A stretch of DNA of 64,000 nt from Sphingosinicella terrae (GTDB lineage Bacteria; Pseudomonadota; Alphaproteobacteria; Sphingomonadales; Sphingomonadaceae): the NCBI RefSeq assembly GCF_003347635.1, contig NZ_QDFY01000009.1, positions 1 to 64,000 on the forward strand. The letters are read 5' to 3'. This document shows positions 18,042 to 25,911 of this stretch, piece after piece (the first letter of the stretch is position 1; the number at the start of each line of letters is the position of its first letter). A program made the position numbers and the translations under genes. Under the pieces are notes generated by a model. The model was not told where the DNA came from. It searched no databases and saw only the letters and a list, made by a program, of their open reading frames with translations.

Positions 18042-18263
18042 TCGAACGCCCCACAACTCGGCGAGCAGACGGCTCGCCCCGACTCGTACGCGATCATGCC
18101 GGCTGGCGGCATGACGCCGCCGAACGTGGGCATGCCTGGGGCCGCGACGCGAGTCCCGCTGCGACGGGTTGTTTTCCCAAGGCGGCGGGCGGATGGTTAA
18201 CGGCCTAAAAGGAACGCCGGGGCGGGCAGGCCGTTGCCGCGGCGTCACAATGGAGGGACTCGC

Positions 18264-18767
18264 ATGAAGCTGAGAACGGTCCTCGCCGCCGGTGCGGCCC
18301 TGGGCGCCATCGCCGCGCCCGCCGCCGCGCAGAACAGCAGCGCCGAGCCGCCTATCGTGGCGGTGCCGCCGCCGCCGCAGAAGGCCGAGCCCGGCCCGCC
18401 GCCGCCAAGCCCGCCCGCTTCGCCGCCGACGCCCGCGCCGCCCGAGGGCGGCACGGCGAGCCCGCCGCCGGAGACCGTCACGGCGCCGCCGCCACCGCCG
18501 CCGCCTCCCCCAGCCGAACCGGTGGTCATCAATCCCGATGCGGTTTATCCCAATGGCTTCGCCGATCCCGCCGATCCCTTCTCGAACGAGCTTTCGCCGA
18601 GCTATCGCGACGACGACGGCTTCGACTGGGGATTGCTCGGCCTGCTCGGCCTGCTCGGGCTCATTCCGCTCTTTCGCGGCCGTGAAGGGGGGCGCCGCGT
18701 CGTCTATGTCGAGCGGGACGACGACCCCCCGATCCGGCGCACGGTCCGTCGCGAGCGCGAGGAATAA
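18264..18767 (+). CDS. Proline-rich exported protein with WGLLGLLGLLGL membrane tail
   Basis: The 167-aa product has a signal peptide (to about AAPAAAQ, residue 23), a ~65-residue stretch that is mostly Pro, Ala, Glu and Ser including a run of eight or more prolines, and near the C-terminus a glycine-rich hydrophobic segment WGLLGLLGLLGLIPLFRGR followed by a charged tail. The WGxxGxxG-type segment probably spans or touches the inner membrane. A GGAGGG ribosome-binding site precedes ATG 18264. A perfect terminator hairpin follows the stop at once. Function unknown; the proline rod suggests an envelope spacer. Confidence 0.75.
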   Translation: MKLRTVLAAGAALGAIAAPAAAQNSSAEPPIVAVPPPPQKAEPGPPPPSPPASPPTPAPPEGGTASPPPETVTAPPPPPPPPPAEPVVINPDAVYPNGFADPADPFSNELSPSYRDDDGFDWGLLGLLGLLGLIPLFRGREGGRRVVYVERDDDPPIRRTVRREREE

Positions 18768-18774
18768 AGGGACA

Positions 18775-18800
18775 AGGGCCGCACCTCGCGGTGCGGCCCT
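18775..18800 (+). terminator. Strong hairpin terminator after the proline-rich gene
   Basis: A perfect 11-bp GC-rich stem (18775-18785 with 18790-18800, AGGGCCGCACC) closed by a TCGC loop begins 7 nt after the stop codon. It is followed by only a short T-poor tract (CGTTGG). It also lies downstream of the convergent azoR gene and may serve both strands. Confidence 0.75.
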
Positions 18801-18842
18801 CGTTGGCGCCGGAGGGGAGGGCGCGATCGCGTCCGCTTCGCC

Positions 18843-19466
18843 TCAGGCGGCCAGGGGCAGCTCGCCGCCACCCAGCGACCGCAACCGTGCCGCGGCCTGT
18901 CCGATCGAAGCTTCCGCGGCGTCAGGGAAGCCGAGACGCTCGGCGCGGACCCATTCGACGTCGTCGATGCCCATGAATCCGAGCAATGTGCGGATATGAG
19001 GCTCCTGCGTGTCCATTACTCCCGCCGGACCTTCGCTGTACAGGCCGCCGCGGCTCTCGATCACGATCGCCTTCTTGTCCTTGAGCAAGCCCTCCGGGCC
19101 GGTCTCGGTGTAGCGGAAGGTGACGCGGGCGCGAAGGACATGGTCGAACCAGGTCTTGAGCGTCGAGCTCATGCCGAAATTGTACATGGGCGAGGCGATG
19201 ACGATGAGATCGGCGGCCTGAAGCTCGGCGATCAGCCGGTCCGAGAGCGCGCGCGCCTCCTGCTCCGCCTCGGTCCGCGGCTCCGCCCGGACGCCCGCGA
19301 CGGTCGCGGGGGTGAGGTGCGGGATCGGCTCGGTGCCGACGTCCCGGCGCACGATCTTCGCGCCGGGGTGACGGGCAAGAAGCGCCGAAGCGAAATCGTC
19401 GGCGAGGCGGGTCGACACGGACTCACCGGCCTGGGCGCTGCTCGTGACGATGAGGACGTTGTTCAT
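18843..19466 (-). CDS. azoR: FMN-dependent NADH:quinone oxidoreductase / azoreductase
   Basis: The 207-aa flavodoxin-like protein starts MNNVLIVTSSAQAGESVSTRL, whose Ser-rich loop binds FMN phosphate, and carries SPMYNFGMSSTLKTWFDHVL (about 92-111), the AzoR hallmark. It reduces quinones and azo bonds by two-electron transfer, probably in defence against electrophiles. The frame stays open upstream, but ATG 19466 gives the homologous start. The divergent LysR gene 99 nt away is its likely regulator. Confidence 0.92.
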   Translation of the reverse strand: MNNVLIVTSSAQAGESVSTRLADDFASALLARHPGAKIVRRDVGTEPIPHLTPATVAGVRAEPRTEAEQEARALSDRLIAELQAADLIVIASPMYNFGMSSTLKTWFDHVLRARVTFRYTETGPEGLLKDKKAIVIESRGGLYSEGPAGVMDTQEPHIRTLLGFMGIDDVEWVRAERLGFPDAAEASIGQAAARLRSLGGGELPLAA

Positions 19467-19565
19467 GATCTTTCCCCTTTGCCGGAAATGACGTTGCAGG
19501 CCCTGATCTAGTGGTCTAGCGGCGTTGCCAGAAGTGAAGTGAACGGCATTGCAGGGTTGTGAAAC
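19467..19565. promoter_or_regulatory. azoR/lysR divergent intergenic region
   Basis: This 99-bp gap holds the promoters of azoR (minus) and the LysR gene (plus). It contains a CTAG-TGGT-CTAG dyad near its middle and repeated TTGC(A/C)AG words, plausible LysR contacts of the T-N11-A kind. No single site can be fixed by eye. Confidence 0.45.
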
Positions 19566-20513
19566 ATGGAACACTCGACCGATCTCGTCGATGTCCTCGC
19601 CTTCGTCAGGGTCGTCGAGACCGGCTCGTTCGCGCGCGCGGCCGAGCGGATGGGGCTGTCCAAGCCGGTCCTCTCGAGGCGGGTGGCGCGGCTCGAGGAC
19701 CAGTTGGGCGCGCGCCTGCTCACCCGCACGGCCCGCGGCGCCCACGCCACCGACATCGGCCAATCCTATTATGCGCGCGCCGCCAACATCCTCGCCGAGC
19801 TCGAGGCCGCGCAGGAGGTGGTCGCCGAGGCGGTGACCCAGATAGCGGGACCGATCCGGCTGTCGGCGCCGCTCTCTTTCGGGATCATGCATCTGGCGCC
19901 GGCGCTGACCGATTTCGCGGCGGCCCATCCCAAGGTCGAGCTCGACGTCGAGTTCGAGGACCGTACGGTCGACCTCACCGGAGGCGGCTACGACCTGGCG
20001 ATCCGGATCGGAAGCCTGCCCGACTCATCGCTGGTCGCGCGCCGGATCGCTCCCGTCCGGACGGTCGTGGTCGCCTCGCCGGCCTATCTCGACCGGCGCG
20101 GGCGTCCGCAGCGTCCCGCCGATCTCGCCGCCCACGACGCCATCGCCTACGGAACCGACCCCTGGCGTTTCCGCGTCGGCGGCCGTTGGGAGACCGTCAG
20201 GGGACAGACGCGGCTCCGGGGGAATAATGGCGAGCTGCTGCGCGCGGCGGCGGTGGCGGGCCTGGGCGTCTGCATCCTCCCCTCCTTCATCGCCGCTCCG
20301 GCGATCGACAGCGGCGAGGTCGAGGTGATCCTGCTCGATTTCCCTCTCGAGGAAAGGGCCCTGCACGCGGTCATGCCGCCGGGCCGTTCCACCACGGCGC
20401 GGGTGCGGGCGCTGGTCGACTTTCTCGTCGCCCGCTTCGGCCCGGAGCCCGCCTGGGATCCATGCTGGCTGGCCCGGTCCACCGAGGTTGGACGCGCGCA
20501 GGCCAGCCGCTAA
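19566..20513 (+). CDS. LysR family transcriptional regulator (azoR-linked)
   Basis: The 315-aa protein has the LysR helix-turn-helix (residues about 8-65, VVETGSFARAAERMGLSKPVLSRRVARLE) and a periplasmic-binding-like effector domain from about residue 95. It is divergent from azoR, an arrangement that nearly always means direct control; quinone-responsive LysR regulators of azoreductases are known in other bacteria. The effector is inferred, not seen. Confidence 0.9.
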   Translation: MEHSTDLVDVLAFVRVVETGSFARAAERMGLSKPVLSRRVARLEDQLGARLLTRTARGAHATDIGQSYYARAANILAELEAAQEVVAEAVTQIAGPIRLSAPLSFGIMHLAPALTDFAAAHPKVELDVEFEDRTVDLTGGGYDLAIRIGSLPDSSLVARRIAPVRTVVVASPAYLDRRGRPQRPADLAAHDAIAYGTDPWRFRVGGRWETVRGQTRLRGNNGELLRAAAVAGLGVCILPSFIAAPAIDSGEVEVILLDFPLEERALHAVMPPGRSTTARVRALVDFLVARFGPEPAWDPCWLARSTEVGRAQASR

Positions 20514-20529
20514 GGAACCGTCCTGCCCG

Positions 20530-22404
20530 ATGAAGGACCAAGTCTTGAAGCCCCAACTCCCCCTCATTCTCCTGCTGCTCGCCGGCGCCTGCACCACCGC
20601 GCCGACTCATCTGGGCTCCGCGCCGGGCGCCGGTGCCGCGACGCTGCCTGTCCCTGAAGCCGCGCCGGCCGATCCGGCGGCCGAGGATGCCCGGCTGACC
20701 GCCTTTCTCGACGCCGCCTTCGACGCCCAGGCCGCGCTCAATCCTCAGCTGCTGACGAGCCTCGGCAGCAAGGCGCAATATGACCGGCTCAACGACTATA
20801 CCGACCTTCATCGCGAACGGCAGCTCGCGCTCGCCGAGCGCCAGCTTACCGAGATGCGCCAGGCTTTCGATCCGGCGCGGCTGAGCCCGGCGGGCCGCCT
20901 CTCCTTCCGGCTGTTCGAGACGGAGGTTGAGCGCGACCGCGACGCCTTCCGCTGGCGCTGGCACGGCTTCCCGGCGACCAACAATGGCAGCCCGATGGGG
21001 TCGATCCCGGTCTTCCTGATCAACAATCATCGGATCGACGACGTTTCCGATGCCGAGGCCTATGTGTCGCGACTGCGCGAGGTCGATCGCGTGATGGGCG
21101 AGATCTCGGCCAACATGCGCCACCAGGCGGAGCTCGGCATCGTCCCGCCGGCCTTCAATTTCGCGCCCGTCCGGGCCGATGGCCGCCGCATCCTCGACGG
21201 CGCGCCCTTCACCAGCGCCGCCGACAGCGCCGTCTTCGCCGACTTCAAGCGCAAGGTCGGTGCGCTCGACGTCGCGCAGGCCGAGAAGGACCGGCTCGTC
21301 GCGGCCGCGCGCGAGGCGCTGACGGGTCCCTTCCGGCGCGGCTACGAGACGATGCTGGCGACGCTCGACGCGATCGAGCCGCGGGCACAGGGCATTCGCG
21401 GCGCCTGGTCCCTCCCGAGCGGAGAAGCCTTTTACGCGCAGCGTCTGCGCCAGTCGACGACGACCACCCTCGGGGCCGAGGAGATCCATCGGACCGGCCT
21501 CGAGCAGGTCGCCCGTATCCACGGCGAGATGGAGCGGATCAAGCAGCAGGTCGGCTTCGACGGCTCGCTGCGGGACTTCTTCCGCCACATCGATTCGAGC
21601 GACGACTTCAAATATCCGAATACGGAAGCGGGCCGGCAGGCCTATCTCGCCGACGCCCGCCGCTTCATCGACCAGGTGATGGCGGCGGCGCCGCGCTGGT
21701 TCGCCCGGCTGCCGCGCGCGCCGCTCGAGGTTCGCGCGGTCGAGGCCTTTCGCCAGGACACGGCCGCCGTCGCCTTCTACAACCGGCCGGCGCCCGACGG
21801 CTCCCGGCCCGGAATCTATTATGTGAACCTCGCCGACATGAACCAGGTGCTGCGCCCGCAGACCGAGGCCATTTCCTACCATGAGGGCGCGCCCGGCCAC
21901 CATTTCCAGATCGCGCTCGCCCAGGAGCTGCCGGACGTGCCGAAATTCCGGCGTTTCGGCGGCTATGGCGTCTACAGCGAAGGATGGGGCCTCTATGCCG
22001 AGGGGCTGGGCAAGGAGATGGGCTTCTACCAGCAGCCGATTTCCGAGTTCGGCATGCTGTCGACACAGCTCTGGCGGGCGATCCGGCTGGTGCTCGATAC
22101 CGGCATCCATCATCATCGCTGGAGCCGCGAGCAGGCGATCCGCTATTTCCTCGACAACGGCCTGCTCTCCGAGCGGGACGCCACCAAGGAAGTGGAGCGC
22201 TACTTCAACAATCCCGGCCAGGCGACGAGCTACATGATCGGGCAGCTCAGGATCCTCGAGCTGCGCGACCGAGCGCGACGGGAACTGGGCGACCGTTTCG
22301 ATATTCGCGAGTTTCATTCGGCGGTGCTCGAGAACGGAGCGGTTCCGCTCGACGTGCTCGAGCAACTGGTCGAAGACTGGATAAGGCAAAGGAGGAACGG
22401 CTGA
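20530..22404 (+). CDS. DUF885 family lipoprotein, putative metallo-carboxypeptidase-like
   Basis: The 624-aa product begins with a short hydrophobic signal and a lipobox-like LLAGAC (Cys21), so it is probably an envelope lipoprotein. The DUF885 core ends in the signature SYHEGAPGHHFQ with HEGAPGHH at residues 451-458, a gluzincin-like metal site (HExxxHH form). Members are predicted peptidases of the M32-related type; no activity is proven for this branch. ATG 20530 was chosen because it begins the signal sequence. The stop overlaps the DUF3297 start by 1 nt. Confidence 0.85.
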   Translation: MKDQVLKPQLPLILLLLAGACTTAPTHLGSAPGAGAATLPVPEAAPADPAAEDARLTAFLDAAFDAQAALNPQLLTSLGSKAQYDRLNDYTDLHRERQLALAERQLTEMRQAFDPARLSPAGRLSFRLFETEVERDRDAFRWRWHGFPATNNGSPMGSIPVFLINNHRIDDVSDAEAYVSRLREVDRVMGEISANMRHQAELGIVPPAFNFAPVRADGRRILDGAPFTSAADSAVFADFKRKVGALDVAQAEKDRLVAAAREALTGPFRRGYETMLATLDAIEPRAQGIRGAWSLPSGEAFYAQRLRQSTTTTLGAEEIHRTGLEQVARIHGEMERIKQQVGFDGSLRDFFRHIDSSDDFKYPNTEAGRQAYLADARRFIDQVMAAAPRWFARLPRAPLEVRAVEAFRQDTAAVAFYNRPAPDGSRPGIYYVNLADMNQVLRPQTEAISYHEGAPGHHFQIALAQELPDVPKFRRFGGYGVYSEGWGLYAEGLGKEMGFYQQPISEFGMLSTQLWRAIRLVLDTGIHHHRWSREQAIRYFLDNGLLSERDATKEVERYFNNPGQATSYMIGQLRILELRDRARRELGDRFDIREFHSAVLENGAVPLDVLEQLVEDWIRQRRNG

Positions 22405-22706
22405 TGGCCGACAATGCACCCCCCGATCGGCTGTCGAACAATCCGCGCAGCGAACATTTCGACATGGACGCCCTGCAGCGCGGGGTCGGCGTGCGCTTCA
22501 AGGGGCGCGAGCGGCAGGATGTCGAGGAATATTGCGCGTCGGAAGGCTGGATCCGGGTCCAGGCCGGCAAGGCTGTGGACCGGCACGGCCTGCCGGTGAC
22601 GGTGAAGCTGTCAGGCCCGATCGAGATCTGGTGGCGGGACGAGCCTCCGGCCGGCGAAGGCGAAGATGAGGGAAGCGGCGACGGAACCGAAGAGGGGGCC
22701 GAATAG
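22404..22706 (+). CDS. DUF3297 family protein
   Basis: The 100-aa acidic product matches DUF3297: DRLSNNPRSEHFD, GVRFKGRERQDVEEY and WIRVQAGKAVDRHGLPVTVKL-like blocks, ending in a Glu/Asp/Gly-rich tail. The family is common in proteobacteria and has no known function. Its ATG overlaps the upstream DUF885 TGA by one base and a GGAGG ribosome-binding site lies inside that gene, so translation is coupled. Confidence 0.88.
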   Translation: MADNAPPDRLSNNPRSEHFDMDALQRGVGVRFKGRERQDVEEYCASEGWIRVQAGKAVDRHGLPVTVKLSGPIEIWWRDEPPAGEGEDEGSGDGTEEGAE

Positions 22707-22717
22707 TCGCACGTGGC

Positions 22718-23494
22718 GTGAGAATCGCCACCTTCAACGTGAACGGCGTCAACGGCCGGATCGACCTCCTGATCGAATGGCTTGCGGCCACGCAGCCCGA
22801 CGTTGCCTGCCTGCAGGAGCTGAAGAGCCCTGACGACAAGTTCCCCATCCAGGCCATCGAGAAAGCCGGCTACGGCGCCGCGTGGCACGGCCAGGCGCGC
22901 TGGAACGGCGTCGCCATCCTCGCCCGCGGCTGCGAGCCGGTCGAGACGCGACGCGGCCTGCCGGACGGCGCCGGCGACAGCCACAGCCGCTACATCGAGG
23001 CGGCGATCGCCGGCGTGCTGGTCGGCTGCCTCTACGCGCCGAACGGCAATCCGCGGCCCGGCCCGAAGTTCGACTACAAGCTCGCCTGGATGGATCGGCT
23101 GATCGCCCATGCCGGCGCGCTGCTGGAGGCGGATTGTCCGATCGTCCTCGCCGGCGACTATAACGTCATCCCGACCGATGCGGACGTCTACAAGCCGGAG
23201 CGCTGGGCCGACGACGCCCTCTTCCAGCCCGAGCCGCGGGAACGCTATCGCCGGCTGCTCGGTCTCGGCTGGACCGATGCGATTCGCCATCTCCACCCGG
23301 ACGACACCATCTACACCTTCTGGGACTATTGGCGGAACGCCTGGGCACGCGATGCCGGCATCCGGATCGACCATCTGCTGCTCAACCGCCAGGCCGCGGA
23401 CCGGCTTGTGGCCGCCGGGGTCGATCGTGAGGTGCGGGGATGGCCGCATGCCAGCGACCATGCGCCGGTCTGGGTCGAGCTTCGCGACGCCTGA
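22718..23494 (+). CDS. xthA: Exodeoxyribonuclease III
   Basis: The 258-aa protein is a full-length XthA: RIATFNVNGVNGR at the N-terminus (catalytic Asn), CLQELKSPD (metal Glu), AGDYNVIPTD (Asp/Asn pair) and the C-terminal DHAPVWVEL with catalytic His. It is an AP endonuclease and 3'-5' exonuclease in base-excision repair, possibly working with the AlkA encoded at 14.2 kb. The start is GTG at 22718, 11 nt after the DUF3297 stop; no ATG gives the family N-terminus. Confidence 0.95.
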   Translation: MRIATFNVNGVNGRIDLLIEWLAATQPDVACLQELKSPDDKFPIQAIEKAGYGAAWHGQARWNGVAILARGCEPVETRRGLPDGAGDSHSRYIEAAIAGVLVGCLYAPNGNPRPGPKFDYKLAWMDRLIAHAGALLEADCPIVLAGDYNVIPTDADVYKPERWADDALFQPEPRERYRRLLGLGWTDAIRHLHPDDTIYTFWDYWRNAWARDAGIRIDHLLLNRQAADRLVAAGVDREVRGWPHASDHAPVWVELRDA

Positions 23495-23817
23495 GCCGCC
23501 CGGTGGTCGTGAGTTCCGGCCGCCGCGCCCGAAGGCGTCGCGCGTCCGTCGCCACCCATCGGCAAGAAAGAAAGCCCTCGCCAGGGAATGCCTCTTCCAA
23601 GTGGGCAGCGAATTCCGTGCTCGCATTACAAAGGCGGGAACACGGCAAGATGATTTGACTTCTGCGGCCGCGAGAGTTCTACTTTGGATCGAGTCGCAGG
23701 AAGATCAGGCGAGCATCACGACTTGCCGGTCTCAGGCGCCGCCCCCTCACGGGCTCTAGCTCAAGCGGACAGCTCATTGACGTTCGACCAGCCCCAGCTG
23801 CGGAGAGGGGGAGCGAT
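23495..23817. other. Intergenic region before the peptidase-MBL module
   Basis: These 323 bp hold no convincing gene. The AT content rises around 23580-23700 compared with the neighbours. A good sigma70-like promoter lies at 23655-23683, leaving a 5' leader of about 125 nt before the metallopeptidase gene, long enough for leader regulation although no clear structure was seen. Confidence 0.6.
23655..23683 (+). promoter_or_regulatory. Sigma70-type promoter for the peptidase-MBL module
   Basis: TTGACT (23655-23660) and TCTACT (23678-23683) are separated by exactly 17 bp on the plus strand. The -35 matches five of six consensus bases. Nothing else in this intergenic region scores as well by eye. 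A GAGGGGGAG ribosome-binding site then precedes the ATG at 23818. Confidence 0.55.
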
Positions 23818-25908
23818 ATGGACGTGCCTTCGGGTTTCGAGCAGCGCCAGGCGGAAGCCGACGCGAAGGCCGGGGTAGAGGCGCAATATCCTGCGCCGGC
23901 GATGAGACGATTGCGGGTCTATGCTTTCGACCCGCAAGCCTCGCTCGATCTCGACACCGCGGTCGTCAACGATGCCGTCATCAGCCTGCCCTGGGAAACG
24001 CCGTGGGAGGAACCGCTGACGGCGGGGCCGCGCAACGAATATCTCGAGGTCATCGACTACGATCCCACCAACGGCCTGTTCTACGCGCCGGTCGATCTTT
24101 CCGATCCGCTGCTGCTGGCTCAGGACGGGCTGCCGCCATCGGAAGCTCAGCCGCAATTCCATCAGCAGATGGTGTTCGCGGTGGCGATGAAGACGATCCG
24201 CTTGTTCGAGCGTGCGCTCGGCCGCTCGGTAATGTGGGCGATGGAGCCGCGCGAGACCGAGGCGCAGCGGAAGGAAAGGGCCGATCTCGACCTCCCTCAT
24301 CCGCGCGACAAATATGTGAAGCGCCTGCGCATCTATCCTCACGCGCTTCGCGAGGCGAACGCCTATTACAGCCCGGAAAAGACGGCGCTCCTGTTCGGCT
24401 ATTTCCGCAAGGGCGAAGGCGAGGAGGCCTATGACAAGGACAGCGGCTGGGTCTTCACCTGCCTGTCCCAGGACATCATCGCCCACGAGACCGCCCACGC
24501 CATCCTTCACGGCATGGAGCGCCGGTCGATCGAGGCGAGCAATCCCGACTCCCGCGCCTTTCACGAAGCCTTCGCCGACATCGTCGCCTTGTTCCAGCAT
24601 TTCGCGATGACCGACGTGGTCGCGCATCAGATCGCGCATACGCGCGGCAGCCTTCGCGCCCTCAGCCTGCTCACCGGCCTTGCCCAGCAATTCGGCCATG
24701 CCACCGGACGCGGCGGCGCGCTTCGCAGCGCCCTGGACACGATCGGCCGTGAGGCAAAGGCGATGGACGCAGCGCCGGACGCCGGGGTCCGCCGCGAGAC
24801 GATCTCGCGCACCACCAAGCCGCACGACCGCGGTGGTTTTCTCGTTGCGGCAGTCTTCGACGCGTTCGTCACCATCTACGAACGCCGCACCGAGGATCTG
24901 ATGCGGCTCGCGACCGGCAGCTCGCGGCCGGACGGCCGGGAGCTCTCGCCCGATCTGGTCCGCCGGCTCGCTGCCGAGGCGACCAAGGCGGCCGACCACC
25001 TCCTGCGCATGTGCGTGCGGGGCCTCGACTATCTGCCGCCGACCGGCATCCGGTTCGGCGAGTATCTGCGCGCGGTGGTGACCGCCGATGCCGATCTGGT
25101 TCCGGACGACCCGCTCCGCTACCGGGTGGCGCTCGCCGAGGCGTTCAGCAAGCGCGGCATCTTCGCTCCCGGTTGCCTCTCCATGTCGCCTCCGGCCCTC
25201 TATTGGGAGCCGCTCGATTTCACGGAGTTCGAATCCCTCGGTCCGGCGGCGGTCAATGCGGCCTTCGAGAGGCTGCTCCCGAACATCCGTTCGACCGTCA
25301 ATTACGAGCGGGTCCAGGAGGAGATGCACCTGACCGGCGCCCGCCGGCTCAACCTGCGCGAAGAGAGCTTCCGGGTCATCCGCGAGAACCAGATCGCCGT
25401 GCATCGCTGGCTCAAGGACCTCATGTCCGGGCTGTCCGGCGACGGGCCGGAGGCGATGGCGCAGCGGCGAGACTGGGAGAGGATGCTCGGGGTCAAGCTG
25501 GACGGCAGTCTCCGCTCGATCTCGCGAAACCGAAAGGGAGAGCCGGCGGTCGAGGTGCATTCGGCGCGGATCGCGCGCCGGGCCGGACCGGACGGACAGG
25601 AATTGCGACAGCTCATCGTCCAGATCACGCAGCGCCGCCGTGCCTATGCGGACGACAAGACCCAGGACGCGGCGGACGACGGCAGCCTCGAGAGGACCGA
25701 CCCGGAACGCTGGAACGACAATCCCTTCTGGTTCCGCGGCGGTTGCACGATCCATGTCGACCTTCGCGACGGCCGGGTGCGCCGCGTGATGCGGACGCGG
25801 ATCGACAATGACGCGCGCCTGGAGAAGGAGCGCGCCTTCCGGACGGGCCCTGAAGGTCGCCTCGGCGTGACCGAGCGCGAGCCCTTCGCGATCTTGCACA
25901 GGAGCTGA
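23818..25908 (+). CDS. Cytosolic gluzincin metallopeptidase, M4/M36-like
   Basis: The 696-aa product has no signal peptide or membrane segment. Residues about 110-265 look like a thermolysin-type core: FAVAMKTIRLFERALGR, then RIYPHALREANAYYSPE, a DIIAHETAH zinc motif (HETAH, 223-227) and RAFHEAFADIVALF with the third ligand Glu250. This order (helix with HExxH, then (N/H)EAxxD about 25 residues on) is that of M4 thermolysins, which are secreted with a propeptide; here both are missing. A GGFLVAAVFDAF helix near 345 recalls M36. The C-terminal ~230 residues (helical, many charged residues, then a WFRGGCTIHVDL strand) are not recognised. The next gene starts 3 nt downstream, so the two products probably act together. 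Confidence 0.8.
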   Translation: MDVPSGFEQRQAEADAKAGVEAQYPAPAMRRLRVYAFDPQASLDLDTAVVNDAVISLPWETPWEEPLTAGPRNEYLEVIDYDPTNGLFYAPVDLSDPLLLAQDGLPPSEAQPQFHQQMVFAVAMKTIRLFERALGRSVMWAMEPRETEAQRKERADLDLPHPRDKYVKRLRIYPHALREANAYYSPEKTALLFGYFRKGEGEEAYDKDSGWVFTCLSQDIIAHETAHAILHGMERRSIEASNPDSRAFHEAFADIVALFQHFAMTDVVAHQIAHTRGSLRALSLLTGLAQQFGHATGRGGALRSALDTIGREAKAMDAAPDAGVRRETISRTTKPHDRGGFLVAAVFDAFVTIYERRTEDLMRLATGSSRPDGRELSPDLVRRLAAEATKAADHLLRMCVRGLDYLPPTGIRFGEYLRAVVTADADLVPDDPLRYRVALAEAFSKRGIFAPGCLSMSPPALYWEPLDFTEFESLGPAAVNAAFERLLPNIRSTVNYERVQEEMHLTGARRLNLREESFRVIRENQIAVHRWLKDLMSGLSGDGPEAMAQRRDWERMLGVKLDGSLRSISRNRKGEPAVEVHSARIARRAGPDGQELRQLIVQITQRRRAYADDKTQDAADDGSLERTDPERWNDNPFWFRGGCTIHVDLRDGRVRRVMRTRIDNDARLEKERAFRTGPEGRLGVTEREPFAILHRS

Positions 25909-25911
25909 GGG

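Noticed and set aside
18095-18113. CATGCCG-GCTGG-CGGCATG hairpin in the gap before the proline-rich gene
   Set aside because: Seven-bp GC stem without promoter or terminator context; such dyads are frequent in this base composition.
23495-23817. Possible attachment site or small RNA before the peptidase-MBL module
   Set aside because: No flanking direct repeats, tRNA end, integrase or structured RNA could be recognised.
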